Shown one piece after another: positions 34,576 to 44,575 of a DNA stretch of 64,000 nucleotides. Within the stretch, counting starts at the first letter, position 1. Every line of letters begins with the position of its first letter. The notes beneath the pieces were generated by a model. It was not told the origin of the DNA, did no database searches, and saw only the letters and a list, made by a program, of their open reading frames with translations. Location of the stretch: NCBI GenBank assembly GCA_019058275.1, contig JAHLVW010000108.1, forward strand, positions 1 through 64,000, given 5' to 3'. A program made the position numbers and the translations under genes. Source of the stretch: Candidatus Heimdallarchaeota archaeon (GTDB lineage Archaea > Asgardarchaeota > Heimdallarchaeia > JABLTI01).

Positions 34576-35436
34576 CTATTCATTGTTTTTATTCATTAAT
34601 TGTTCAATTTTCAAAATAGTTGGCTCAACAGTTTCCAACAATGAATTATTTGTAGATTTAAAAACAAGTAGAGCATTTTTTAGATACTTTAGAGCTTCCT
34701 CTAGATTACCTTCATCATATTTTTTTAGACCAAGGTTTAAGAGCAGATCACCAAATTCTTCCTCATGGTCATCTGGTAGTTTAAATGAAAACTGCTTACT
34801 GAAACGTCTAGCAATAACAAAACTCTTCATAGCATCATCATATTTACCCATTTTGTTTAGAATCTTTGATTGATCAATTGCTATATTTATTACCAATTGA
34901 GGATCTTTACATTTCTTAGCTAGTTCTAATGCTTCTTCTAACATACCAATTGCTTTCTCAGCATCATCATCTTTTTTGTAGACTATAATTGCTAGGTTTT
35001 TCAGGCCTCTTGCCAATCCTTTTTTGTCTGGAGTTCCTTTTCTGAGCTTAAGTGCTTTTGTTTGGTACTCTTCTGCATATTTTAGCTCATTCTGTAACAT
35101 GAAGCTGATAGCAATTTCGTCATAGCAGTCAGCCATACCAATTCTATGACCATAGTTCTTGAAGGCTAAATAAGCTCTTTTGTAGAGATTTCTAGATTCA
35201 ATCATCTTACCTTTGTTAAAGTATATTGCACCCAAAATCCTTTGAATATCAGCGAGAATGACATGTTCAGTAGTATGGCGATAAAACTCAAGTGCTTTGT
35301 TTAGTTCATTATAGGTGTCTTCTACGTTTCCAGCTTCATATGCCTTTTTTCCTTGCATGAAATGTACGGCTGCCTCCTCTTTTTGTTTCTTTTTGGACAT
35401 TTCGCGCACCAGTTCTCGTTGAGATGATTCTTTCAA
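34576..35436 (-). CDS. TPR-repeat protein
   Basis: Protein of up to 286 residues made almost entirely of tetratricopeptide-type helix pairs: AVHFMQGKKAYEAGNVEDTY, IQRILGAIYFNKGKMIESRN, AISFMLQNELKYAEEYQTKA, LLLNLGLKKYDEGNLEEALK. It probably acts as a soluble scaffold; the partner is unknown. The start could be TTG 35436 or ATG 35400 (MSKKKQKEE); the latter has GGTG 6 nt upstream and places the first TPR near residue 10. It ends 4 nt from the 3' end of the convergent tRNA-Pro gene. Confidence 0.8.
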   Translation of the reverse strand: MKESSQRELVREMSKKKQKEEAAVHFMQGKKAYEAGNVEDTYNELNKALEFYRHTTEHVILADIQRILGAIYFNKGKMIESRNLYKRAYLAFKNYGHRIGMADCYDEIAISFMLQNELKYAEEYQTKALKLRKGTPDKKGLARGLKNLAIIVYKKDDDAEKAIGMLEEALELAKKCKDPQLVINIAIDQSKILNKMGKYDDAMKSFVIARRFSKQFSFKLPDDHEEEFGDLLLNLGLKKYDEGNLEEALKYLKNALLVFKSTNNSLLETVEPTILKIEQLMNKNNE

Positions 35437-35550
35437 GAAAGACTCTAAATCATACTATTACAACCAGTATTATTAAACAATTTATTAATAATTCTTTTAA
35501 TTGAAAGTTGGCTTAAAAGAACTGAAAAAACTAATCTGGTGGTATTACAT

Positions 35551-36654
35551 TTGGCTTCTAAACTAGAATTAAAACGTCCATCCTTACATTTGGATTATTT
35601 TAGCGATTATAAAGATAGGATTTGTCAAGTATTAACGTGGCATCATCCTACAGATAGAAGATTATGCATTGTAAAGTATGATATTGGTTCAAGTTTTTGG
35701 ATATCTCGAGAGACTGGAATTCAATATACGAGAATTCTGAAAAGTTATAGCTTAGAAGGACAAATTGATAACTTACTTTTGGTGAAAAAAATAGAACCAA
35801 GTTATGTTTATCATAGCATAGTTTATGGTGTTGATTTCCTTGCTGTACCAAATGAAAGAATCAAACAATACTATTATCCAGAAGAAAGGTTAGGGGAGAT
35901 ATTAGCAACCTCTGATGATGATTTAGATGAAATTGAGCTTAAGGTAAAGGTACTTGCTGATTTACTTAATAAGCATCTTAAAATCCCTATGAAAAACATG
36001 GGGATAACTGGCTCCATTCTTTGGAAAGGGCAAACAGAAAAATCAGATATTGATTTTATGATTTATGGGAACGAATATGCTCAAGATTTTAACGAAAAAT
36101 TTCCTATTCTATATGAAAAGAATCCTGAGATTCAACCAATGTCTCCTGAGAAAACAAAGAGATATGAAGAAAGCGCTGCAAGAAAATCTGGAATTTCAAG
36201 CAAATTAACTAGAAAGTACATTTCTCGGAAAAGATGGCTATCAGTTTTTGGCGATACGAATCTATCGATTATCTTTAGTCCTTTATCATCAGAGCTACCT
36301 TTTGCTTATGGTGACCAGATTTTTACTCCAATCGAAGCAGTAGATGTTGAATGCTTTGTTACTAATGCTGCCTTTGGTAGTGTATACCCAAGTATTTACG
36401 AGATTACAGATTGTAAACTATTATCTACTAACAAAGTAAAATTAGACTCTCCTCTAGAAAGAATACTTTCCTTCGAAGGAGCCTTAACTGGATTCTTCAA
36501 AAATAATGATAAGATAGTAGTTCGGGGATTATTGGAAAAGGTAGTTGACAAAAAAAACAATCGTCAATTTTATCAAATTCTTTTGGGAACACAGGAATGC
36601 TCAGGAAATGAATTTATTTTATATCCTGAGGATTACTTACAGCTTAAAAAATAG
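35551..36654 (+). CDS. Archaeal nucleotidyltransferase-domain protein
   Basis: Protein of 367 residues. A polymerase-beta-type nucleotidyltransferase motif is visible in the middle: MGITGSILWKG, then KSDIDFMIYG (Gly-Ser followed by Asp-x-Asp). The C-terminal part contains an OB-like strand set (IFTPIEAVDVECFV, KIVVRGLLEKVVDK). The pattern fits an archaeal-specific predicted nucleotidyltransferase family (COG1665-like); the substrate is unknown. TTG 35551 is preferred because GGTGG lies 7 nt upstream; GTG 35539 is also in frame. Confidence 0.7.
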   Translation: MASKLELKRPSLHLDYFSDYKDRICQVLTWHHPTDRRLCIVKYDIGSSFWISRETGIQYTRILKSYSLEGQIDNLLLVKKIEPSYVYHSIVYGVDFLAVPNERIKQYYYPEERLGEILATSDDDLDEIELKVKVLADLLNKHLKIPMKNMGITGSILWKGQTEKSDIDFMIYGNEYAQDFNEKFPILYEKNPEIQPMSPEKTKRYEESAARKSGISSKLTRKYISRKRWLSVFGDTNLSIIFSPLSSELPFAYGDQIFTPIEAVDVECFVTNAAFGSVYPSIYEITDCKLLSTNKVKLDSPLERILSFEGALTGFFKNNDKIVVRGLLEKVVDKKNNRQFYQILLGTQECSGNEFILYPEDYLQLKK

Positions 36655-36707
36655 GTGTTTAGATAGTTTTAGAAGAAGAAATGTAAGGAAAGAAAACTTG
36701 GTCTATC

Positions 36708-38160
36708 CTAAGATTTCTTGCGAGTTCGCCCAACTCCACGAATAGAGGAACTTTCGTTTAATGTTTGACTGTATGTCGCAAAAAACTTCTCTCGAAAATC
36801 TTTCAAGAGTCGTTGCCTGACCACAAAGCGTTTTTGTGATAGCGAAAGGATTACCAAGAATCGTTGCATGATATTAACTGCCCCATTGATATCTCGGTCA
36901 ATAACTAATCCGCATGAATCATAATGTATAACTCGTTCTGATAATGCTCTTATTTTCTTTTCCATACAATAACAACATCTTTTTGTTGTTCTTCTCTCGC
37001 TGATTTTTATTACCTTCTTACCTACAAGTTTTTCCTTGTAGGTTAAAAATCCAGCAAACCTTGAAAGACAACCAGTGTTGTGTTGAGTCCTATGTCTACT
37101 TTTAGTGTTCTTCATATCTCTTTGTTCACTTTTACTCATTTGTTTAACTTGCAAATCTCCGATGATAATGGTATTTGCTTTAGTATTCTCAATGATTTTT
37201 TTACTCATCTTGTGCTGAAAATCTTTTTGCTGATTGGCTTGTTTCCTAAATGTTTTAGTTAATTTATTATGATACCAAAACCACTGATTAGAATATTTTT
37301 TACAATGATCTTTTTTTGATTGTAATTCCTATATTTTTGGTTGCTAATATTTATCCACACGATTGTTTTCAATAGTAATAGATTTTCCAGCGTGACTATT
37401 GACTGATGCTATAAGATTTATGACTCCCAAATCAATCGCTTGGTAGATACCATTGTCTTGATAAGTAGGTGTCTATTCTTCATAAATGATTGAGATATAG
37501 AATTCCTTTGTTTTATGAACTTGAAAGATGGTTACTTGTTTAATTATTTTATTGGTAAAATCAAACTTATCATGTAATTGGAATGTTAGTGCAACCTTTT
37601 TTGTTTCTTTCGTAGGATAGAAATGATTGAAGGTTATTTGATTGCCAATAATCTTGAAACCTAATTGGTTGTAAACTATTGTAGTGAAGTACTTCTTGGA
37701 CTTAGGTCGTGGTGGGTTAGCATCAGCATATCCTTTGTTTCTTAAGACAAAAAACGATTTGAAATCGGCGTTTAATTGTCTTAAAGTCATTTGTAATGTT
37801 TTAGCATAATTCTGCTGGTATCGTGGATATGTTTGTCTTAGTTGAGGTAATTTATTTTGTTGATCTATGTAAATAGGCATTTTCTCTTGCTGATCCTTTG
37901 GTAAATCTTTGTTTCGCTCCCACCATTCCTTTCGTTCTTTGAGAGCAAAATAGTATATTAATCGACAATTCTCTGCTAATGCCCAGAGAACTTCTTGTTG
38001 TTCAAGGTGTAGGAAGGATTTTAAGCTTACATGTAAGTAGTTTTGGTCTATTCTTTGTTTCCCTTATCTGCTCGATAACCTTGTCTATGTCATCTTGTGA
38101 AATATCTGCAAGTAATATTTTGTGTGCATTTTTTATCGATAGGTTGTTCTTACGAGTCAT
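36708..38160 (-). pseudogene. tnpB: TnpB (IS200/IS605-type) pseudogene
   Basis: Reads from ATG 38160 to the stop at 36708 with one frameshift and three in-frame TAG codons. The frameshift is near 38004-38010 (KLKILPT, then EQQEVLWALAENCRLIYYFA in the next frame). TAGs lie at 37473-37475, 37344-37346 and 37329-37331. RuvC-like parts remain: IYQAIDLGVINLIASV, IIIGDLQVKQM and DRDINGAVNIMQ. The zinc finger keeps CCYC but the second pair has decayed to YDSC. TnpB is an RNA-guided nuclease of insertion sequences; this copy is surely inactive. No TnpA is present and the element ends are not identifiable. Confidence 0.85.
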
Positions 38161-38266
38161 TTTTTGTCAGTATAATATATATTCAGCTTAGTATATAGCT
38201 ATTATTTAAAGAGATTACCGAAAGTAATAATCTAATGCTTAAATAAATAATTAAGCAATTAATATA

Positions 38267-38282
38267 TTGTACAGTTGTACAA
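38267..38282. promoter_or_regulatory. Perfect 16-bp palindrome, possible operator
   Basis: TTGTACA-GT-TGTACAA. It overlaps the presumed start region of the LAGLIDADG/HTH gene and lies in the gap between it and the divergent tnpB. The Xre-type HTH at the C-terminus of that protein would be a natural binder; this is inference. Confidence 0.4.
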
Positions 38283-39834
38283 AGGGGCATTTAAGAAAGG
38301 AAAACAGTACTACTATCTCAGGAGAAGCATGATGATTAAGTTCTTGCACTGGCGAACAGATCCATTGCTTTTAGATCACACACAAATTGTACAAAATAAT
38401 TGGTTAACTGCAAATGAATTACTAGAAGCAGATCAAGGTGAGAAATTCATACAATCTAACGGACAGCTTCATCTCTATCCAATTATGGTTCGAAAAATTG
38501 ATTTTATATCGGGAGAACGCATTTTACAGTCATTCCCCTATATTTTATTAGATTAAACTTGGATTGCTAAGATTAGAAAGCAATCGCTTACTCTAGCAGA
38601 AAAGGTTCATCACTATTTTACTGGATCAAATATTTCAAGGTCTATATGTAGCTGGCAAAAGAGAATCATTTCCTATCTAGAAGAACAAGACCGACTCCCC
38701 TTTCCTCTTTTCCGGTTATTTAACTCCTGGGAAGAGTTATTTCAAGGAAAACAATTCATACAATTTCAATCTGCTCGAGGGGAAGTTTTCCAGCTACCAC
38801 TATACCTCACAGAAGACCTCGCTTATCTTACAGGTGTTATTATGGGAGATGGACATCTTGCTAATTATTTCATTAATATTATTGATTCTTCAAAGGAACA
38901 TACTAAAAATTTAACTAAATTACTGGAAGAGTTATTTCACTCACGAACAGAATTTTTTGCACAACAAAATGCTAACGCTTGGAATGTCAACCTTCTAGGG
39001 AAATAGCTTGTTCGCTTCTTTAATTTCCTTTCCGGACAACCGATTAATGCACATAAATATCCCCACCTTTGTGAACCAAAGGTTTTTTGTAATACTAACC
39101 TCTTTCGAGCAGCTTTTTGGCGAGGATTAATGGATGCAGATGGTGGGTATAAGTCTACCATAGGATTTGGTACAGCTTCCAAACAATTACTGAATGATTT
39201 TTCATGTTATTTATCACAATACAACATTCAACATCGTTTCTATACTCAAACAGTGTTTGGAGGGGCTACTTACAGTCTTAATGTTGCGGGTTCCTCGAGA
39301 CTGCAATTTGCTCTGTTAATTGGTACATCTCATCCACAAAAGGAGCATGAATTGCAAAGACTTTTAGCTCGCAAAGTCTATCGCTTTTCTCCCCGTCCCC
39401 ATACTTTAAGAAATCATGATTATTGGAAAGGACAAATCATTGATTATAATGCTGAGAAATTACTTGATAGTTTTTTTGATATCTCTTTGGTTCCCAATTT
39501 AAGCGTCTCAAACTTAGGAGCTTATATTCATTCTTTACGTAAAGGACATAGACATACTCAATTGGAATTAGCTAAAGAAATCAACATAACCCAAACTATG
39601 CTTTCAAAATATGAATTAAATGATACAACAATTCCCATAGCTGATTTACTCCAAATTTTTTCTTTTTACAAAATTTCACTATTATCATTTCTCTCAAAAT
39701 ACTCAAAATTGCATCTCCATTCCCGATGTTCTCATTGTTTACTAGATACCCAACCCAACAAGTTATTACTCCAATTACTTTGTGGGTTAGAATTTAAAGA
39801 GCAAGGATATATTCTGATAATTGGGCAAGCATAA
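38275..39834 (+). pseudogene. LAGLIDADG homing endonuclease with C-terminal Xre HTH, two in-frame stops
   Basis: One frame runs from 38275 to 39834 (519 codons), broken only by TAA at 38554-38556 and TAG at 39004-39006. Both LAGLIDADG helices are present: LAYLTGVIMGDGHL in the middle segment and FWRGLMDADGGYK in the last. After the endonuclease core, an Xre-type helix-turn-helix follows: GAYIHSLRKGHRHTQLELAK and EINITQTMLSKYEL. No frameshift is seen. The first start could be TTG 38275 or ATG 38329. It is not inside another gene, so it is a free-standing homing gene or a remnant, not an intein. Confidence 0.8.
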
Positions 39835-40269
39835 AAGTTAGTGGAACAATATAAAAAAGATATCAGTAAATATTTTTCAATAAATGTTCCCTCTAGGAGA
39901 TTTAACAATTCAGTTCTAAGTACTTTTGTAAGAGAATTCTTCATACTTAGGAAGTAATTGTTTTGATTTTTGAAAATAAAATACTCAAAACTTTAACTCC
40001 AATATAATCAGAAAGGAACATCTTTTTTTCTGCCGTTTATAAAGGATTACTTTTGGTAGCTTTTTTTAGTGCTTTTTAAAGAAAAATCGACAAAAAAATT
40101 TATCTCAATTCGAAGAAACTAACTAAAAATCAAAAGAGTAAATAAAGAAGAAACTGTTTTATTGGAAAAAAAGGAATATGAAGATATTAAACCTAATAAA
40201 TACCGTGAAAGAAAACTTATTATTATCCTATGTAGCAATTTTATTTCGGAATAGGAAGGAGAACAAAAA
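39835..40269. other. Intergenic region
   Basis: About 435 nt, AT-rich. It contains TTTATAAAGG near 40037, a plausible TATA box, and a 30-codon ORF at 40162. No RNA gene is recognised. It probably marks the right flank of the decayed mobile segment. Confidence 0.4.
40162..40254 (+). CDS. Possible 30-residue ORF
   Basis: TTG 40162 to TAG 40252-40254, reading MEKKEYEDIKPNKYRERKLI and ten more residues. The codon pattern looks coding-like, and its stop lies just before the AGGAAGGAG site of the Roadblock gene. There is no ribosome-binding site of its own. Confidence 0.25.
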   Translation: MEKKEYEDIKPNKYRERKLIIILCSNFISE

Positions 40270-40632
40270 ATGTCAGAAAAATTAGTAAATACAGCATCTG
40301 AATTTCGTGATGAAATACCGGAACTAGAAGGTCTACTTATAGGAAAAATAGATGGTACAAAATTATGGGGAGATACTCTTAAGGATCTTAATCATGAGTT
40401 TATTCTCTCAAGTGCATCTGTTGCTGCAAGAGCAACTAAAAAAATTAGTGAAGCCATAGATAAGAAAACTATTAAGCAAATTGATATTGAAATCGATGGA
40501 GGTTATGTTACGATAATCATTTTAAAGAAAGCAATTGTCCTAGGCTTTTATGGTGAAGATGCAAGAGCGCAATTGGGTATCATAAAGAAGAACTTGGGAA
40601 TCTTTGCTAAGAAAATTGAGAAGTTAATTTGA
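40270..40632 (+). CDS. Roadblock/LC7 domain protein
   Basis: Protein of 120 residues with a single Roadblock fold: ELEGLLIGKIDGTKLWGDTL, the central helix ASVAARATKKISEAI, strands QIDIEIDGGYVTIIIL and AIVLGFYGE, and a C-terminal helix. Candidate partner of a Ras-like or MglA-type GTPase, two of which are encoded in the window. AGGAAGGAG upstream of the ATG supports the start. It differs in sequence from the Roadblock protein at 1322. Confidence 0.85.
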   Translation: MSEKLVNTASEFRDEIPELEGLLIGKIDGTKLWGDTLKDLNHEFILSSASVAARATKKISEAIDKKTIKQIDIEIDGGYVTIIILKKAIVLGFYGEDARAQLGIIKKNLGIFAKKIEKLI

Positions 40633-40895
40633 TTTATACTTCCTTTTTTCATTCCTTATTATTTTGTAAAGAAAGTTCGCTATTATAAAGATACAACCTA
40701 GATAATACAGTACTTTTTTGATAAGAATTCAATTCAATCAAACAAAGGTCTCGAAAGAAATTAAAACAAGCTGTAACTTTGCTAACAATTATAGCTTTAA
40801 GAGAATAATATTATTATTAATAGTAAACGAAAGAAAATATTGTCGGTGAGGAGAATATCCCACATGATGGACTGTAAGCAGGTGAACAAACTCTG

Positions 40896-43800
40896 GTGCA
40901 CATTAAGCGTTTAGTTCTTGAAAATTTCAAGAGCTATGGAAGACGCAAAATAACACTTAATTTTAATATAGGATTAACAGTTATTAGTGGTCCAAATGGT
41001 TGTGGGAAATCTAACATTTCTGATGCTATTCAGTTTGTTATAGGGCAGCTAAGCTCTAAAACTATTAGAAGCGAAAAATTAGCTGGGGTTATTTTTTCAG
41101 GAACAAAGGAGGGGCACAAAACTGCTCCTAATTCCAGAGTTACATTAGTTTTAGATAATTCAGCAGAACCAAAGGTAATACCAATATCGACAGATGAAGT
41201 CCATATAAGCAGAAAAGTCTTCTTGGATGGAAGGAGTGAGTATTACTTAAATGGTTCAAGAATAACAAGAAATGAAATCATTGATACTATTGCTATGTGT
41301 GGAATTGCAATTGATGGATACAACGTCATTCGTCAAGGTGAAATAGCAAATTTCGCAAATATGTCTCCATTACAAGTTCGAGGACTTTTTGAGGAAATTG
41401 CTGGAATAGCTTCCTATGATGAGAAGAAAGAAAAAGCTCAGAAAAATCTTGATGTTGCTAGAACAAAACTAAGAATCGCAACAGTTCGACTTGAAGAATC
41501 AATGAAAAATCTCGCTCGGTTAGAGAAGGAAAAGGAAGATGCTCTTAGGTATCAAGAGTTAAAAGTTCAAATAAAAAATACTGAAGCAAAACTTATTCAC
41601 GTTAGAATAAAACAACTTAATGATAGAGTGAAAGAAGTAGAAAGTAGCATTAGCAATTTGAAGGAGCAACAAAAAAATTCTCAAACAACTATAGAGCAAA
41701 TTGAAGCTGGTATAAAATCATATGATGATATGATACAAGAAGCAAAAGAGAAAGTAAAAGATGCTACTACTGAAACTTTCAACACGTTAAGTAAAAAGAT
41801 TGAAGGATTGACAAAGAACCTTTCTGAGGAATCTTCTAAGAAAACTCAAATCGTTACTGGATTGGAAACTTTAATTGGTCAGAAAGAGACTGTTGAGAAT
41901 CAGCTAGAAAGCATTTTCGAGGAGAATTCGGACTTAGAAACGTATTCTTCATCTACGAAGCAACAATTAGATGGTGCTGATGTTACATTACAGAAAATAC
42001 AGGAAGAGTTAGATCTCAAACGAAATATGCTTGATACTTCAAAAAGCAGTGAAATTATGGATCAGCTTGAAGAAATTCGATCGAATAGTACTGAAATGAA
42101 TAAGAGAAAAGCTGAGTATGAATCACAGTTAGCTATATACAATAATAATTTGAATATTAATAACTCACGAATAGATGAAAAAGAGAAAAGAGTTGTAGAA
42201 GTAGCTGGTATTTTGGCTACATTCCTTAGCAGGAAAGCAAAATATTTGGAAGAGATTTCAAAATACGATACATTGGTGAGAGATCTCAATCTTAAGGTTG
42301 GGGAACTTAAAGAGGAACTTGAAACTGTTGAACAAGAAATAGATGATAATGAGCATAATTTAAGAGAAAAAGCTCTTGATGTGAGGAGAATTCAAACAGA
42401 AGTTACTACAACTAAGAAAATAATGGAAAAAGTAGCAAGCAGAGATAAAGGAATTAAATTACTGTTAAAAGCAAGGGATGAAAAGAAAATAAAGGGAGTT
42501 TTTGGAACGGTTGGTGGACTTTGTAAAACACATCCAAAATACTCCATAGCTCTTAATGTTACAGCAGGTAACAGAACAGATTTCATTGTTGTTGAATCAG
42601 ATGAAGTTGCTGCTCAGTGTATGATGATGGTTAAGAAAGCTAAAGCAGGTAGAGTTAATTTATTACCATTAAATAAAATCAGACCAATGGTTATTGATCC
42701 TGATACTAAGGATAAAGGAGTTATAGGTAGAGCAATTGATCTTGTAGAATTTGATGAAAAATATCGAAAAGCAATCGAATTTGTTTTTGGTCAGACATTG
42801 ATTGTTAAGAATCTTGATGCTGCGAGAAGAATTGGGTTTAATTATCGTTCAGTTACTTTAGATGGCGATGTTGTTAATCCTTCAGGATTAATGACTGGTG
42901 GATTCTATAAGGGGAGAGATAGAACAAGAATTTCTTTGATAATTGAGGATGAAGAAAAATTACCTAAGCTTCAAAAAGAATTTAATGAACTTCAAGAAGA
43001 AAGAAAACGATTGTTGGAATACCGATCTGAAGTTGCTAGTGAATTAAATGATGACTTACTCCCTCAATTGAATGATGTAATCAAGAATCGAGATTTACGT
43101 CAACGAGATATTAAGATAATCGAAGAAGAGATAGAGATTCGAAGTGAAGAAAATCTAACAATTCAAAAAGAGCTTGAAGAACTTACCAAGGAATATGAAG
43201 AAATAGAAGTAAAGATCGAAGAATTACTTTCTGCTCGCAAAGATGTTAGCATTACTTTGGAATCCCTACTTGAAGCTGAGATTAAACTCAAAAATGAGCT
43301 CAAAACTAGTGGTGTTCAAATAACAATAGAAGAAATAAAGACAAAGGAAATGCAACAGAAGGAAATCGCTGAAATAATTAATAACCTAAAAATGGAGCAA
43401 TTCAAAACATCTTCTGATTTGAAAAAGAATCTAAAATTAGTTAATGATATGAAAAAGCAAATTGAGGGAATAGAAAAGAAAGAACCTGATATAAAAGAGG
43501 AAATAGCTAAAATTCAAACAATTATTGATGGTTTACAAAAAGAATTAGATGACAATAAAGTTCGAAGAGATGAGCTGTTTTCATTAATCGAAAAGAGTCA
43601 AAATGAGCAAGAAAAACTTGAGCAGGAACAAAGAAGATTAAGAGAACAGCTTGAAGACGAACGACAAAATCAAAGTCAGAATATCTTGCAAATTGACAGA
43701 CTAATTAATGAAAAAGCAAATGCTGGAAAGCAGATTCAGGAATTTGAAGAGCTTGCTACTGAGAGGGACTTGCCATATATTTTTGCTGAAGATGAAGTTA

Positions 43801-44510
43801 TCGATGTGGAAGTTTTAAAGGAAGTAATGAATGGGCTAAAGATCGAATTAGAAAGCCTCCCTGAAATAAACATGAAAGCAGTTTCCCAATATGATGAAGA
43901 ACAGGAACTAAATAATGAGCTCTTTGGAAAGAGAAAGCTAGTTGAAAAAGACTTTGAAGCAATCAGTCAAGCAATAAATGATATTGAAAGTGAAAAGCGT
44001 GATAAGTTCATGGGTGTTTTCAATAGTATCTCCAAAGACTTTAACCGAATCTTCGGAATTTTATCTCCAGATGGTAGAGCTAAGGTTGAGCTTGAAGATC
44101 CGGATGATCCTTTCGGTGGAGGTGTTAATATCATGGCTAATCCTGGTGGTAAGAAGATTACAAGCATGCTTTCGTTATCTGGTGGTGAGAAATCTTTGAC
44201 TGCATTAGCAATGATTTTTGCAGTGCAAAGATATAAACCAGCACCCTTCTATGTTTTAGATGAAATTGACGCTTTCTTGGACTTAAATAATGTATACAAA
44301 GTAGCTACCCTTGTTAGAGAAATGAGCCGTAATACTCAAATTATTATTATCAGCTTAAGAGCACCAATGATTGCTGCAGCAGAGAAAATCTTTGGGGTTA
44401 CTGCAGGAGAAGATCGTATATCGCAAATAGTTTCTGTATCCCTTGATGAAATCATGAAAATTGTTGAGAAAACAGACCTACCATCAGAAGCAGAAGTTTA
44501 TGATTATTAG
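40896..44510 (+). CDS. smc: Chromosome segregation ATPase SMC
   Basis: Condensin-type SMC of 1204 residues, full length. Walker A GPNGCGKS is at residues 32-39. Long coiled-coil arms flank a hinge at about 530-680 (GVFGTVGGLCKTHPKYSIAL, NPSGLMTGGFYKGRD). The C-terminal head has signature LSLSGGEKSLTALAM and Walker B FYVLDEIDAFLD. It uses a GTG start. scpA follows after 65 nt, so this is the SMC-kleisin operon that compacts and segregates the chromosome. No scpB is visible. The actin-like unit at 9159 may be a second segregation machinery in the same genome. Confidence 0.97.
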   Translation: MHIKRLVLENFKSYGRRKITLNFNIGLTVISGPNGCGKSNISDAIQFVIGQLSSKTIRSEKLAGVIFSGTKEGHKTAPNSRVTLVLDNSAEPKVIPISTDEVHISRKVFLDGRSEYYLNGSRITRNEIIDTIAMCGIAIDGYNVIRQGEIANFANMSPLQVRGLFEEIAGIASYDEKKEKAQKNLDVARTKLRIATVRLEESMKNLARLEKEKEDALRYQELKVQIKNTEAKLIHVRIKQLNDRVKEVESSISNLKEQQKNSQTTIEQIEAGIKSYDDMIQEAKEKVKDATTETFNTLSKKIEGLTKNLSEESSKKTQIVTGLETLIGQKETVENQLESIFEENSDLETYSSSTKQQLDGADVTLQKIQEELDLKRNMLDTSKSSEIMDQLEEIRSNSTEMNKRKAEYESQLAIYNNNLNINNSRIDEKEKRVVEVAGILATFLSRKAKYLEEISKYDTLVRDLNLKVGELKEELETVEQEIDDNEHNLREKALDVRRIQTEVTTTKKIMEKVASRDKGIKLLLKARDEKKIKGVFGTVGGLCKTHPKYSIALNVTAGNRTDFIVVESDEVAAQCMMMVKKAKAGRVNLLPLNKIRPMVIDPDTKDKGVIGRAIDLVEFDEKYRKAIEFVFGQTLIVKNLDAARRIGFNYRSVTLDGDVVNPSGLMTGGFYKGRDRTRISLIIEDEEKLPKLQKEFNELQEERKRLLEYRSEVASELNDDLLPQLNDVIKNRDLRQRDIKIIEEEIEIRSEENLTIQKELEELTKEYEEIEVKIEELLSARKDVSITLESLLEAEIKLKNELKTSGVQITIEEIKTKEMQQKEIAEIINNLKMEQFKTSSDLKKNLKLVNDMKKQIEGIEKKEPDIKEEIAKIQTIIDGLQKELDDNKVRRDELFSLIEKSQNEQEKLEQEQRRLREQLEDERQNQSQNILQIDRLINEKANAGKQIQEFEELATERDLPYIFAEDEVIDVEVLKEVMNGLKIELESLPEINMKAVSQYDEEQELNNELFGKRKLVEKDFEAISQAINDIESEKRDKFMGVFNSISKDFNRIFGILSPDGRAKVELEDPDDPFGGGVNIMANPGGKKITSMLSLSGGEKSLTALAMIFAVQRYKPAPFYVLDEIDAFLDLNNVYKVATLVREMSRNTQIIIISLRAPMIAAAEKIFGVTAGEDRISQIVSVSLDEIMKIVEKTDLPSEAEVYDY

Positions 44511-44575
44511 GATAACAAATAATTGATAAGTAAATAAAGGAATCATAGAGAAAGACAAGTAACGGAGCAAAGAAA

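Noticed and set aside
36708..38160. Active TnpB nuclease
   Set aside because: Frameshift, three in-frame TAGs and loss of zinc ligands.
25361..39006. Genome-wide stop-codon reassignment (for example TAG as pyrrolysine or TGA as Trp/selenocysteine)
   Set aside because: TAG, TGA and TAA all occur as in-frame interruptions in accessory genes, while core genes end normally at all three (TAG ends the helicase, MglA and OapC-like genes). No selenocysteine-type hairpin was recognised.
38275..39834. Intein inside a host gene
   Set aside because: No extein sequence or intein splicing motifs on either side.
39732..39944. Minus-strand ORF overlapping the end of the homing endonuclease
   Set aside because: Low-complexity antisense frame over a recognised C-terminus.
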